A stretch of 12,177 bases of DNA from Desulfobacteraceae bacterium (GTDB lineage: Bacteria; Desulfobacterota; DSM-4660; Desulfatiglandales; Desulfatiglandaceae), in assembly GCA_030611815.1 (NCBI GenBank), contig JAUWPC010000068.1:1-12177 (forward strand), given 5' to 3'. This document shows, piece by piece, positions 6,530-12,177 of the stretch. The position numbers were made by a program, and so were the translations under genes. Numbering within the stretch: position 1 is the stretch's first letter; the number at the start of each line of letters is the position of its first letter. The notes below the pieces were generated by a model. It saw only the letters and a program-made list of their open reading frames with translations. It had not been told where the DNA came from and searched no databases.

Positions 6530-6915
6530 TTAGGAAAAGTAAGATTAGATGGGTTCTGCTATCCCTGTGGCCTTTACTTTTGTTGACTGCATCCTCAGGG
6601 TTTTGCCAGGATAAAATAACGCTTCCGTGCGAGGTCATGGAATCATCCGAAGCCCTGAAAAGCTCTATGGGCAAATTGAACGGGGTCCGGTATGTACTCC
6701 TTCATCACGCCAACGCCGCTGACAGAGAGACATTGTCAAAATGGCTCAAGGCCCGCAGCGGAACTGAAGTAAAGTTCACCTTTGACCGTAAGGAATACAA
6801 AGGGATTCTCTGCCGTTTGGCCTACTGCTTTGGCAGAGGTCTGCTGATCTATACAGCCGATGTCCGGCCCATGAAAAGGGACATCATTGACGTGACTCTC
6901 CCCCTCACCCCATAG
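6526..6915 (+). CDS. Hypothetical exported protein
   Basis: I do not recognise the family of this 129-residue protein. The N-terminus (MIRKSK then a hydrophobic run to about residue 22) is a typical signal peptide. Cleavage probably falls near Ser24-Gln28. Cys27 is not preceded by a proper lipobox, so a lipoprotein is unlikely. The mature part has three more cysteines (35, 96, 101) that could form disulfides in the periplasm, and a plausible small alpha/beta fold. The start overlaps the SEC-C gene stop (ATGA), with GGAGG at 6514-6518. Being coupled to two zinc-motif proteins suggests the three work together, but nothing identifies the job. No terminator follows, and the next gene starts 82 nt later with its own ribosome-binding site. 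Confidence 0.7.
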   Translation: MIRKSKIRWVLLSLWPLLLLTASSGFCQDKITLPCEVMESSEALKSSMGKLNGVRYVLLHHANAADRETLSKWLKARSGTEVKFTFDRKEYKGILCRLAYCFGRGLLIYTADVRPMKRDIIDVTLPLTP

Positions 6916-6997
6916 TATCCATACAGATCAGCAACGGGTGCAAACAAAGTGAAGGCACTGGAATCATCGTGTAACCTGGACCTAACAGAGGAGAAAA

Positions 6998-8170
6998 ATG
7001 CAATTCATCGACCTCGCTGCCCAGCAGCAGCGTATTCGTGAAAAAATAGAAGAAAAAATTCGGATTGTCCTCGATCACGGCAAATACATTATGGGTCCGG
7101 AGATCAACGAGCTGGAGAAAAGACTGGCCGAGTTTGTGGGGGTCAAACACTGTATTGGTTGCGCATCCGGTACCGATGCCTTGCTCATGACCCTTGTGGC
7201 TGAGAAAGTGGGGCCTGGCGATGCTATTTTTACCACACCTTTTACTTTTATTGCCACTGCCGAAGTTATTAGCCTCCTTGGCGCAACCCCCGTGTTTGTT
7301 GACATTGATCCCAAAACCTTTAACCTCGATCCTGACAAACTCGCTCTCGCCATCAAGTCCCTAAAATCAAACGACTCATCACTCCACGCATTACCCCTAA
7401 CCCCTAACGCCTCGCGCCTAACGCCTCGCGGCATTATCTCCGTCGATCTCTTCGGGCTCCCATGCGACTATGATTCGATCAACGCCATTGCAAAAGAGCA
7501 TGGGCTTTTTGTCATAGAAGATGCTGCCCAGGGGTTGGGGGGTGAATACAAAGGCAGAAAGGCAGGGGCCCTTGCCGATGTGGGCTGCACCTCATTTTTT
7601 CCTGCCAAGCCTTTGGGTGCTTATGGAGACGGCGGCGCTGTGTTCACGGACAGCGATGAGATGGCTGACAAGCTTGCCTCAATCCGGGTCCATGGCCAGG
7701 GTGAAGACAAATACAACAATGTCCGTATCGGGCTCAATGCCCGTTTGGACACCCTCCAGGCCGCGATACTCAATGCCAAGCTGGACATCTTCCCTCAAGA
7801 AATCGACCTTCGCCAGGATGTTGCGCAGCGCTACACTGAACTACTTTCTCCATACGCCATGCTCCATACGCCATGCGTACCCGAGGGGTACAAAAGCGTC
7901 TGGGCCCAATACCCCCTCTTAACGGAAAGTCCCGAATCAAGGGCGAACATCCAGGAATCGTTGAAAAAGGCCGGAATCCCCACCGCCGTCTACTATCCCA
8001 AGCCATTGCATCTGCAGACGGCATTTGCAGGTCTTGGATACAAAGAAGGCGATTTCCCAATATCTGAAGACACCTCCAATCGCATCTTTAGCCTTCCGAT
8101 GCACCCCTATCTGAAAGAAAATGAGATTGAGCGGATTTGCACTGTTATTCTTGCGTCTTTACATCTATAG
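6998..8170 (+). CDS. DegT/DnrJ/EryC1/StrS sugar aminotransferase, WbpE-like
   Basis: This 390-residue PLP-dependent aminotransferase acts on a nucleotide-linked keto sugar. The opening MQFIDLAAQQQRI and the motifs GPEINELEKRLAEFVG (33-48), CASGTDAL (55-62), FVIEDAAQ (171-178; Asp175 contacts the PLP ring) and SFFPAKPLGAYGDGGA (199-214; Lys204 forms the Schiff base) closely resemble WbpE/WlbC. Those enzymes make UDP-2-acetamido-3-amino-2,3-dideoxy-glucuronate for O-antigen, but the exact substrate here is inferred. GAGGAG at 6989-6994 precedes the ATG. Residues about 122-144 form an extra Pro/Thr/Ser-rich loop, absent from the WbpE sequence I recall, encoded by a heptanucleotide repeat. A second repeat encodes 285-293. 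Active-site residues are intact, so the enzyme is probably functional. The flippase and glycosyltransferases downstream support a polysaccharide role. Confidence 0.88.
   Translation: MQFIDLAAQQQRIREKIEEKIRIVLDHGKYIMGPEINELEKRLAEFVGVKHCIGCASGTDALLMTLVAEKVGPGDAIFTTPFTFIATAEVISLLGATPVFVDIDPKTFNLDPDKLALAIKSLKSNDSSLHALPLTPNASRLTPRGIISVDLFGLPCDYDSINAIAKEHGLFVIEDAAQGLGGEYKGRKAGALADVGCTSFFPAKPLGAYGDGGAVFTDSDEMADKLASIRVHGQGEDKYNNVRIGLNARLDTLQAAILNAKLDIFPQEIDLRQDVAQRYTELLSPYAMLHTPCVPEGYKSVWAQYPLLTESPESRANIQESLKKAGIPTAVYYPKPLHLQTAFAGLGYKEGDFPISEDTSNRIFSLPMHPYLKENEIERICTVILASLHL
7371..7430. repeat. Heptanucleotide repeat inside the aminotransferase gene
   Basis: From 7371 the sequence divides into 7-mers: ACGACTC, ATCACTC, CACGCAT, TACCCCT, AACCCCT, AACGCCT, CGCGCCT, AACGCCT. 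It includes an exact 14-bp tandem duplication, CCTAACGCCTCGCG at 7403-7416 and 7417-7430. It encodes residues 125-144, a Pro/Ser/Thr-rich stretch located where WbpE-type enzymes have a short turn before the conserved strand ending in DLFG. The reading frame stays open. Confidence 0.85.
7850..7877. repeat. Second heptanucleotide repeat inside the aminotransferase gene
   Basis: There are four 7-mers, CCATACG, CCATGCT, CCATACG, CCATGCG, all fitting CCATRCK and forming two copies of a 14-bp unit that differ only at the last base. They encode residues 285-293 (PYAMLHTPC), just before the conserved SVWAQY strand. The protein is about the same length here as WbpE, so the repeat seems to replace loop sequence and adds little. 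Confidence 0.75.
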
Positions 8171-8208
8171 TAATCAATTTGTCTATATGGGCCAAGCTCT
8201 GAAACCTT

Positions 8209-8349
8209 AGGGCTCGCGCAAAAATAAGTTCCCAGAATTGGCGCCCAGATTTAGGTTAGATTCGGAGTCTCGCAAGCTCGCTTACCTGCGATTGAGGCAC
8301 GGCTGAAGATGGGATGCGAAAATGTGAATGTTATTTTTGCGCGAGCCCT
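8209..8349. mobile_element. MITE-like palindromic element 2, 141 bp, perfect 19-bp terminal inverted repeats
   Basis: AGGGCTCGCGCAAAAATAA (8209-8227) recurs exactly inverted at 8331-8349. The arms continue to pair imperfectly, about 15 of the next 26 positions by eye, so the element is nearly palindromic along its length like element 1. It encodes no protein. No clear target-site duplication abuts the ends. It lies 38 nt after the aminotransferase stop, where it may also act as a transcript-end hairpin, as no ordinary terminator is visible there. Confidence 0.78.
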
Positions 8350-8482
8350 TAATACAGGTTTTGTATCCTATTTAAAAATTCCGATTATGAGTAAGGGGTC
8401 ATCAATAAAGAGGACATTACCCGGGAAAACCTGTAGCCCGGATGAAGAATGGGAATAGAAGAGGAGAGAAAAATCTGAAGTT
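8350..8482 (+). other. Remainder of the 312-bp gap before the flippase gene
   Basis: The gap between the aminotransferase and the flippase gene (8171-8482) is mostly element 2. After it, ACAGGTTTT (8354-8362) and AAAACCTGT (8426-8434) form a 9-bp inverted repeat 63 nt apart, which could be an operator pair or the base of an RNA fold. I find no strong -35/-10 promoter pair. GAGGAGAG at 8461-8468 is a distant but usable ribosome-binding site (14 nt) for the ATG at 8483. The short stretch before element 2 (8171-8208) shows nothing recognisable. Confidence 0.4.
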
Positions 8483-9703
8483 ATGCCGTCACTCACCATT
8501 AACCTGGCATCACAGTGGCTGGCTACATTCTATACTGCTGCTGTATCACTCGGGCTTACTTTTGTCCTGGGGCGTGTTCTTGGGCCGGAAGGCTTTGGCA
8601 GTTACAGTTATATTCTGACATTAGCTATGCTTTTTTTTATCCTCCAGGATGGGGGCTTCAAGACACTTCTCTTTCGTGAAGAGACGCTGCCCTCCGAAGG
8701 GCTGGCTGGATACAAAGATCGTCTATTTTCATGGGCCCTGGGTCATGCGGTTGTGATAACCGTGGCCGGGGCCTTTCTTGTTCTGATCCTTCCTTTAGAT
8801 TATCGCATGGGGATTCTTGCGGCTGTTTTCTGTTTTGGATTCCAGGCTGCGGTCAACTTTATTTCTTCGGAGATGAAGGCCAGGGGACTCTTTCCACGTG
8901 AGGCACTGTGGCAGGTCACGGTGCGAACGTTTGGAGCTTTAGGCATTCTCCTTGTGATTTTCTTTGTCCGGCCTGTACCATGGACCATATTTACCGGTTG
9001 GTCTTTAGGGCTTTTGTTGTGCCTCTTTTTGTTTCGCAGGCGGGTTGTGAGGCCTTCGCTGGGTGGCTTTAGTGCCCGGGATATCAGGGGGGCCTGTTTC
9101 GGTTTTATGGCCATAGACGCGGCAACGACGGTATACTACCGTTGTGATATTATCTTGCTTGAGCGCCTAATCGGGGATTCAACGCTGGTGGGGTACTATG
9201 CGGCTGCATACCGGTTTTTGGACGGCATTGTCCTTTTAGCTGCGCCGTTAGGTATTATCTGGTTCAGAAAGCTGAGGTTGGTTTCTGAAGAGAAGGGGCT
9301 TTTTCAGTTTCAGGTTGTCCGGATGAGTCTGATTATGCTTGCGGCTGCAGGTCTTATCATTGTTGCAGCCGGTCCTTTCAGTAGGGAGATTGTTATTTTG
9401 GCGTTCGGGCATGAATACAGCGATTCAGCACGTCTGCTGCCGTGGCTTCTTGGGGCGTTGATTTTTATTCTCCCTAACGGGGTCTTGACGCAGGCTGCGA
9501 TTGCCGAGAACAGAGAAAGTGTGTATGCTCTTGCTGCAGGCGCTGGGGCCGTAGTAAATATAGGCCTTAATCTGGTCCTGATCCCCAGATTTGGGGGGTT
9601 GGGGGCGGCATGGGCGACTATTGTGACTGAGGCGTTTCTTACTGTTGCCCTTCTCTTTGGGCTCCGAAAAAAGAGAGGGAAGGTAGATGAATCCACGAAT
9701 TAG
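8483..9703 (+). CDS. Wzx-like polysaccharide flippase (MATE/MOP superfamily)
   Basis: This 406-residue inner-membrane protein has about twelve hydrophobic segments (roughly 12-32, 40-58, 85-105, 109-127, 148-163, 166-185, 209-225, 240-260, 283-302, 320-345, 350-370, 376-394). The N-terminal pattern, a first helix followed by GRVLGPEGFGSYSYILTLAMLF, and the mid-protein GYYAAAYRFLDGIVLLAAPLG are hallmarks of O-antigen/polysaccharide flippases. The C-terminal pattern PRFGGLGAAWATIVTE also fits. Such proteins move undecaprenyl-diphosphate-linked oligosaccharide units to the periplasmic face. The length is close to the usual 400-480. The stop overlaps the next glycosyltransferase start by 17 nt, so translation is coupled. 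The position between a sugar aminotransferase and glycosyltransferases supports the assignment. The exact glycan cannot be read from the sequence. Confidence 0.88.
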   Translation: MPSLTINLASQWLATFYTAAVSLGLTFVLGRVLGPEGFGSYSYILTLAMLFFILQDGGFKTLLFREETLPSEGLAGYKDRLFSWALGHAVVITVAGAFLVLILPLDYRMGILAAVFCFGFQAAVNFISSEMKARGLFPREALWQVTVRTFGALGILLVIFFVRPVPWTIFTGWSLGLLLCLFLFRRRVVRPSLGGFSARDIRGACFGFMAIDAATTVYYRCDIILLERLIGDSTLVGYYAAAYRFLDGIVLLAAPLGIIWFRKLRLVSEEKGLFQFQVVRMSLIMLAAAGLIIVAAGPFSREIVILAFGHEYSDSARLLPWLLGALIFILPNGVLTQAAIAENRESVYALAAGAGAVVNIGLNLVLIPRFGGLGAAWATIVTEAFLTVALLFGLRKKRGKVDESTN

Positions 9704-10820
9704 GCTTCTTGTCAACGCTATTCCGATGGTGAATGTGAACACCGGGATCAGTCGCTATCTGAGATCTCTTTATGCTGAGATGGAGCGGGTTTATGGTGAC
9801 AGATTAGAGATCGGGTATTTTGATGGGTTGAAGGTTTCACCTGTGATGCCATATGGCCCGGCTAATCTTAATCGCTGGGCAAAGGGTGTTGACCTCTTTT
9901 GGGAAATGCCGGTTTACCCGGCTCTTATTGTCAGACTTGTATTTCATTTTATAAGAGAAGCGCTTTTCCACCGGGGCTGCAAGCATTTTGATCTTTACCA
10001 TGAGGCTGGATTTTTCCCTTTTGCCGTGCCGCCCCGGCTCAAGACCGTCTTTACGATACACGATTTATCCCTGATTCGTTTTCCGCAATATCATCCTGAG
10101 GAACGAGTGCTCTATTCGCGTCTCTTTTTTCGGCGAAGGTGTAAAGGAGTTGATCATTTCTTGGCGGTGTCTGAATTCACTGCAGGAGAGATGCGGGCGT
10201 GTTTGAATATTAACCCTGAAAACATTTCTGTCACTCTTGAGGCCCATGATGACAAGATCTTTTTTCCCAGATCTTATGAAGAAGTCAAGGCGTTCCTGAC
10301 TTGTTACACATTGCCTGAAAGATATTTCCTTTTTGTTGGCGGTGGCGATCCACGGAAGAATCTGGATGTTGTTCCGGAGGCCTTGAAGAAGGCCGGTATA
10401 GAAGCACCGCTGGTTGTCGTAGGGTGGTCAGGATGGTCTGATGAAAAGTCCTGGAAAAACGTTATTCCCTTAGGATATGTCAGTGATGACGAAATGGCCC
10501 AGGTCTATTCGGGGGCCCTCGCTCTGATTTTTCCGAGCAGTTATGAGGGTTTTGGCCTGCCGATTCTTGAGGCGATGGCCTGCGGTTGCCCCGTGGTTAC
10601 TACGAGAGAGGCGAGTCTTCCTGAGGTGGCAGGGGAGGGGGCAATATTTATGAAAGGCCCCCGTGATGTGGATGACCTTGCCGGAATCCTAAGAGACCTT
10701 GCCGGTGATCCTGAAATTCGGCAGAGGCTCATAAACAAGGGTTTGGCCAGGGCCGGAGGGTTTTCGTGGGAAGAGACTGCACGGAGGACGTTTGAGGTGT
10801 TTGAGACGGTATTTAAGTGA
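9687..10820 (+). CDS. GT4-family (GT-B fold) glycosyltransferase
   Basis: This 377-residue glycosyltransferase has a two-Rossmann GT-B layout. The N-terminal acceptor domain includes NVNTGISRYLRSL (16-28) and TVFTIHDLSLIRFPQYH (120-136). The C-terminal donor domain opens with YFLFVGGGDPRKNLD (213-227) and carries the family's EX7E motif (Glu287 and Glu295 in YEGFGLPILEAMACGCPVVT). These place it in the RfaB/mannosyltransferase-like GT4 group, which transfers a sugar from a nucleotide donor with retention. It has no signal peptide and acts at the cytoplasmic face of the membrane on a lipid-linked acceptor. GGAAGGTAG just upstream is the ribosome-binding site, inside the flippase gene. Donor and acceptor sugars cannot be told. 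The stop overlaps the next gene start. Confidence 0.88.
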   Translation: MNPRIRLLVNAIPMVNVNTGISRYLRSLYAEMERVYGDRLEIGYFDGLKVSPVMPYGPANLNRWAKGVDLFWEMPVYPALIVRLVFHFIREALFHRGCKHFDLYHEAGFFPFAVPPRLKTVFTIHDLSLIRFPQYHPEERVLYSRLFFRRRCKGVDHFLAVSEFTAGEMRACLNINPENISVTLEAHDDKIFFPRSYEEVKAFLTCYTLPERYFLFVGGGDPRKNLDVVPEALKKAGIEAPLVVVGWSGWSDEKSWKNVIPLGYVSDDEMAQVYSGALALIFPSSYEGFGLPILEAMACGCPVVTTREASLPEVAGEGAIFMKGPRDVDDLAGILRDLAGDPEIRQRLINKGLARAGGFSWEETARRTFEVFETVFK

Positions 10821-11989
10821 TGAGTGAACGGACCCTCGTTTTGCACGATTTTTTTGTTTTATTGGCTGGCGGCGAGAAAGTGGCTATGATCTTGGCCAAG
10901 TCTTTTCACGCAGAGCTATGGACAGGCCAATTAGATAAAGGTGCTTTCGTCAAAGGGTACTTCGATGACTTGGAACCCAAAAATCTTAAGGCATATGAAA
11001 CATCTCCCCGCTGTCTCAGGTTTTCAAAGATTTTTCAGCTCTGGTGGGCATTTGCCCATTTTCCCTCCACATCGACTTCATGGACCATCTTCAGTGGATC
11101 GCTTTCCCCTTTGGCGCACAAGAGGATTACTGGGAACAAGATCTATTACTGTCACACGCCACCGAGGCTCCTCTATGACCAGAAGTGGTTTATGTCGCAA
11201 CAGGTCCCCGGATGGCAAAGGCCTCTTTTGAGGGTGGTCATGTCTCTATATCGGCTTGCATATGAGCGAGCGGTACGCGGGATGGATATCATTGTTGCTA
11301 ATTCGGAAACCGTCAGGGCACGAACAATGAGATATTTAGGGTGTGATAGCTCAGTTGTCTACCCTCCCTGCGAAACAGAGAGATTTCAATGGATTGAGGA
11401 GGGGAATTATTTTCTCTCCACTGCGAGGGTGGATCCCCTGAAGCGGATAGATCTGATAGTCAGGGCGTTTAAGAAGATACCGGATAAAAGACTGGTTGTG
11501 GTTTCTGGGGGATCTGATCTGCCCAGTATAAAGAGGATGACAGAGAAGGCGCAAAATATAGATGTGTTAGGTTGGGTTGATGATAAGAAACTTTGCGATC
11601 TCATGGGGCGGTGTATTGCCACGATCTATATTCCAAGGGATGAGGATTTTGGTATTTCCCCTGTGGAGTCTATGGCGGCCGGAAAGCCCGTGATCGGGGT
11701 GCAGGAGGGGGGATTGCTTGAGACGGTTGGGGGAGGCAGAGGGGAGAAGGTTGAGGACAGAGGTCAGGGGTCGGAAGTCGGGAAAGGTTTGATGATTACT
11801 GATTGTGGGGTGCTGGTGGTAAAGGAGCCAAGGGTAGCGGATGTTATTGAGGCAGTGGAGTGGATGACGCCAAAAAGGGTCCTCGGGATGCGGGGGAGCT
11901 GTGAGAAGCGGGCGAAGCGGTTTGACACGGCTCTCTTTCTTCAAAAAATGCGGGATTTGATTGAGGGGAAGGTTTTAGTTTCACGGTAA
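10820..11989 (+). CDS. GT4-family glycosyltransferase, WbaZ-like, with a repeat-encoded insertion
   Basis: This retaining glycosyltransferase has 389 residues from the ATG at 10820, which shares one base with the previous stop. A GTG at 10817 would add one residue. The N-terminal domain begins LVLHDFFVLLAGGEKVA and contains KIYYCHTPPRLLYD (107-120), a signature of WbaZ/mannosyltransferase-like enzymes. The donor domain has FLSTARVDPLKRIDLIVRAF (198-217) and the EX7E motif (Glu275 and Glu283 in EDFGISPVESMAAGKPVIG). After EGGLLETV comes a Gly/Glu/Arg-rich insertion (about 305-323) encoded by a heptanucleotide repeat, and then the fold resumes at DCGVLV. The insert follows the catalytic motif in a loop where homologues usually have a few residues. 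Catalytic residues are intact, so activity is likely. It belongs to the same polysaccharide operon. Confidence 0.87.
   Translation: MSERTLVLHDFFVLLAGGEKVAMILAKSFHAELWTGQLDKGAFVKGYFDDLEPKNLKAYETSPRCLRFSKIFQLWWAFAHFPSTSTSWTIFSGSLSPLAHKRITGNKIYYCHTPPRLLYDQKWFMSQQVPGWQRPLLRVVMSLYRLAYERAVRGMDIIVANSETVRARTMRYLGCDSSVVYPPCETERFQWIEEGNYFLSTARVDPLKRIDLIVRAFKKIPDKRLVVVSGGSDLPSIKRMTEKAQNIDVLGWVDDKKLCDLMGRCIATIYIPRDEDFGISPVESMAAGKPVIGVQEGGLLETVGGGRGEKVEDRGQGSEVGKGLMITDCGVLVVKEPRVADVIEAVEWMTPKRVLGMRGSCEKRAKRFDTALFLQKMRDLIEGKVLVSR
11732..11787. repeat. Heptanucleotide repeat inside the second glycosyltransferase gene
   Basis: Eight successive 7-mers are present: GGAGGCA, GAGGGGA, GAAGGTT, GAGGACA, GAGGTCA, GGGGTCG, GAAGTCG, GGAAAGG. 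The best three share a GRGGWCA/GRRGTCG pattern. Sequence composition switches abruptly to purine-rich here. It encodes residues 305-323, a disordered-looking Gly/Glu/Arg stretch between GGLLETV and the next conserved strand. The reading frame is preserved. Confidence 0.72.
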
Positions 11990-11995
11990 AGAATT

Positions 11996-12177
11996 ATGTT
12001 TGAAAATGAATCAACAGTTGCGAGAGAAGCAGCAAGGGCGGCGGGAAAAATCTTAAGCCGCATGCTGGGAAATACCCATCATATTATGAAGAAAGGTGAG
12101 ATAGACCTTGTCACAGAGGCAGACCTTGCGGCTGAAAAAATAATCCTGGAGATTGTCAGTAATAAATTTCCTAAGGA
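11996..12177 (+). CDS. Inositol monophosphatase family protein, N-terminal part (cut by window end)
   Basis: Only the first 60 codons are present, open to the window edge. The ATG lies 6 nt after the glycosyltransferase stop, and no good ribosome-binding site is visible. The sequence matches the start of SuhB/IMPase proteins: a helical N-terminus with AREAARAAGKIL, then the conserved KKGEIDLVTEADLAAEKII (32-50), which corresponds to the KxxxDlVTeaD motif of the family. The metal-binding GExD and DPxDGT motifs would lie beyond the edge. These Mg-dependent phosphatases hydrolyse inositol-1-phosphate or related sugar phosphates. In this setting it may be a housekeeping gene or may serve sugar metabolism. 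Confidence 0.82.
   Translation, partial: MFENESTVAREAARAAGKILSRMLGNTHHIMKKGEIDLVTEADLAAEKIILEIVSNKFPK

Noticed and set aside
6526..6915. Lipoprotein call for the exported protein because of Cys27
   Set aside because: The residues before Cys27 are Ser-Gly-Phe, which do not satisfy a lipobox, so ordinary signal peptidase cleavage is more likely.
6916..6997. Terminator or promoter between the exported protein gene and the aminotransferase gene
   Set aside because: No stem with a T-tract and no -35/-10 pair could be seen. Only the GAGGAG ribosome-binding site is clear.
7521..8067. Alternative + strand open frames inside the aminotransferase gene
   Set aside because: They overlap conserved aminotransferase sequence with intact catalytic residues and show no family features, so they are frame shadows.

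Overview
The window looks like chromosome of a Gram-negative, strictly anaerobic sulfur-compound reducer, most likely a Desulfobacterota-type (deltaproteobacterial) sulfate reducer. The evidence is a qmoA-qmoB pair, which works with dissimilatory APS reductase, and a block of polysaccharide or O-antigen genes typical of an LPS-bearing cell. All convincing genes lie on the + strand. No 16S rRNA or other taxonomic marker is present, so the assignment is an inference.

Layout. Positions 1-135 hold a long hairpin with a T-tract, then the leader of qmoA. Positions 136-5399 hold an electron-transfer block: qmoA, qmoB, a 293-bp gap, then hdrC and hdrB with a 4-nt overlap. The usual third subunit, QmoC (an HdrC domain fused to a membrane cytochrome b), is absent. 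Separate soluble HdrC and HdrB with complete Fe-S motifs take its place. A strong intrinsic terminator (5425-5465) ends this block. Positions 5481-6915 hold three translationally coupled small genes: a zinc-ribbon protein, a SEC-C protein with a degenerate HQLAH motif, and a predicted exported protein. Positions 6998-12177 hold a surface-polysaccharide block: a WbpE-like sugar aminotransferase, a Wzx-like flippase, two GT4-type glycosyltransferases, and the start of an inositol-monophosphatase-family gene cut by the window end.

How the genes work together. In characterised sulfate reducers, QmoAB passes electrons toward AprAB. Here HdrCB would give the complex a soluble thiol/disulfide- or ferredoxin-type partner instead of, or in addition to, the quinone pool. 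The polysaccharide genes would build an amino-sugar-containing glycan and flip its lipid-linked unit across the inner membrane.

The repeats are the least expected content. Two MITE-like palindromic elements of almost equal size (142 and 141 bp) sit in the two largest gaps, with different perfect terminal inverted repeats but a shared internal core. Degenerate 7-nt tandem repeats occur at four places. One is intergenic and three lie in frame inside genes: two in the aminotransferase and one in the second glycosyltransferase. They appear to add or replace surface-loop residues without breaking the reading frames.
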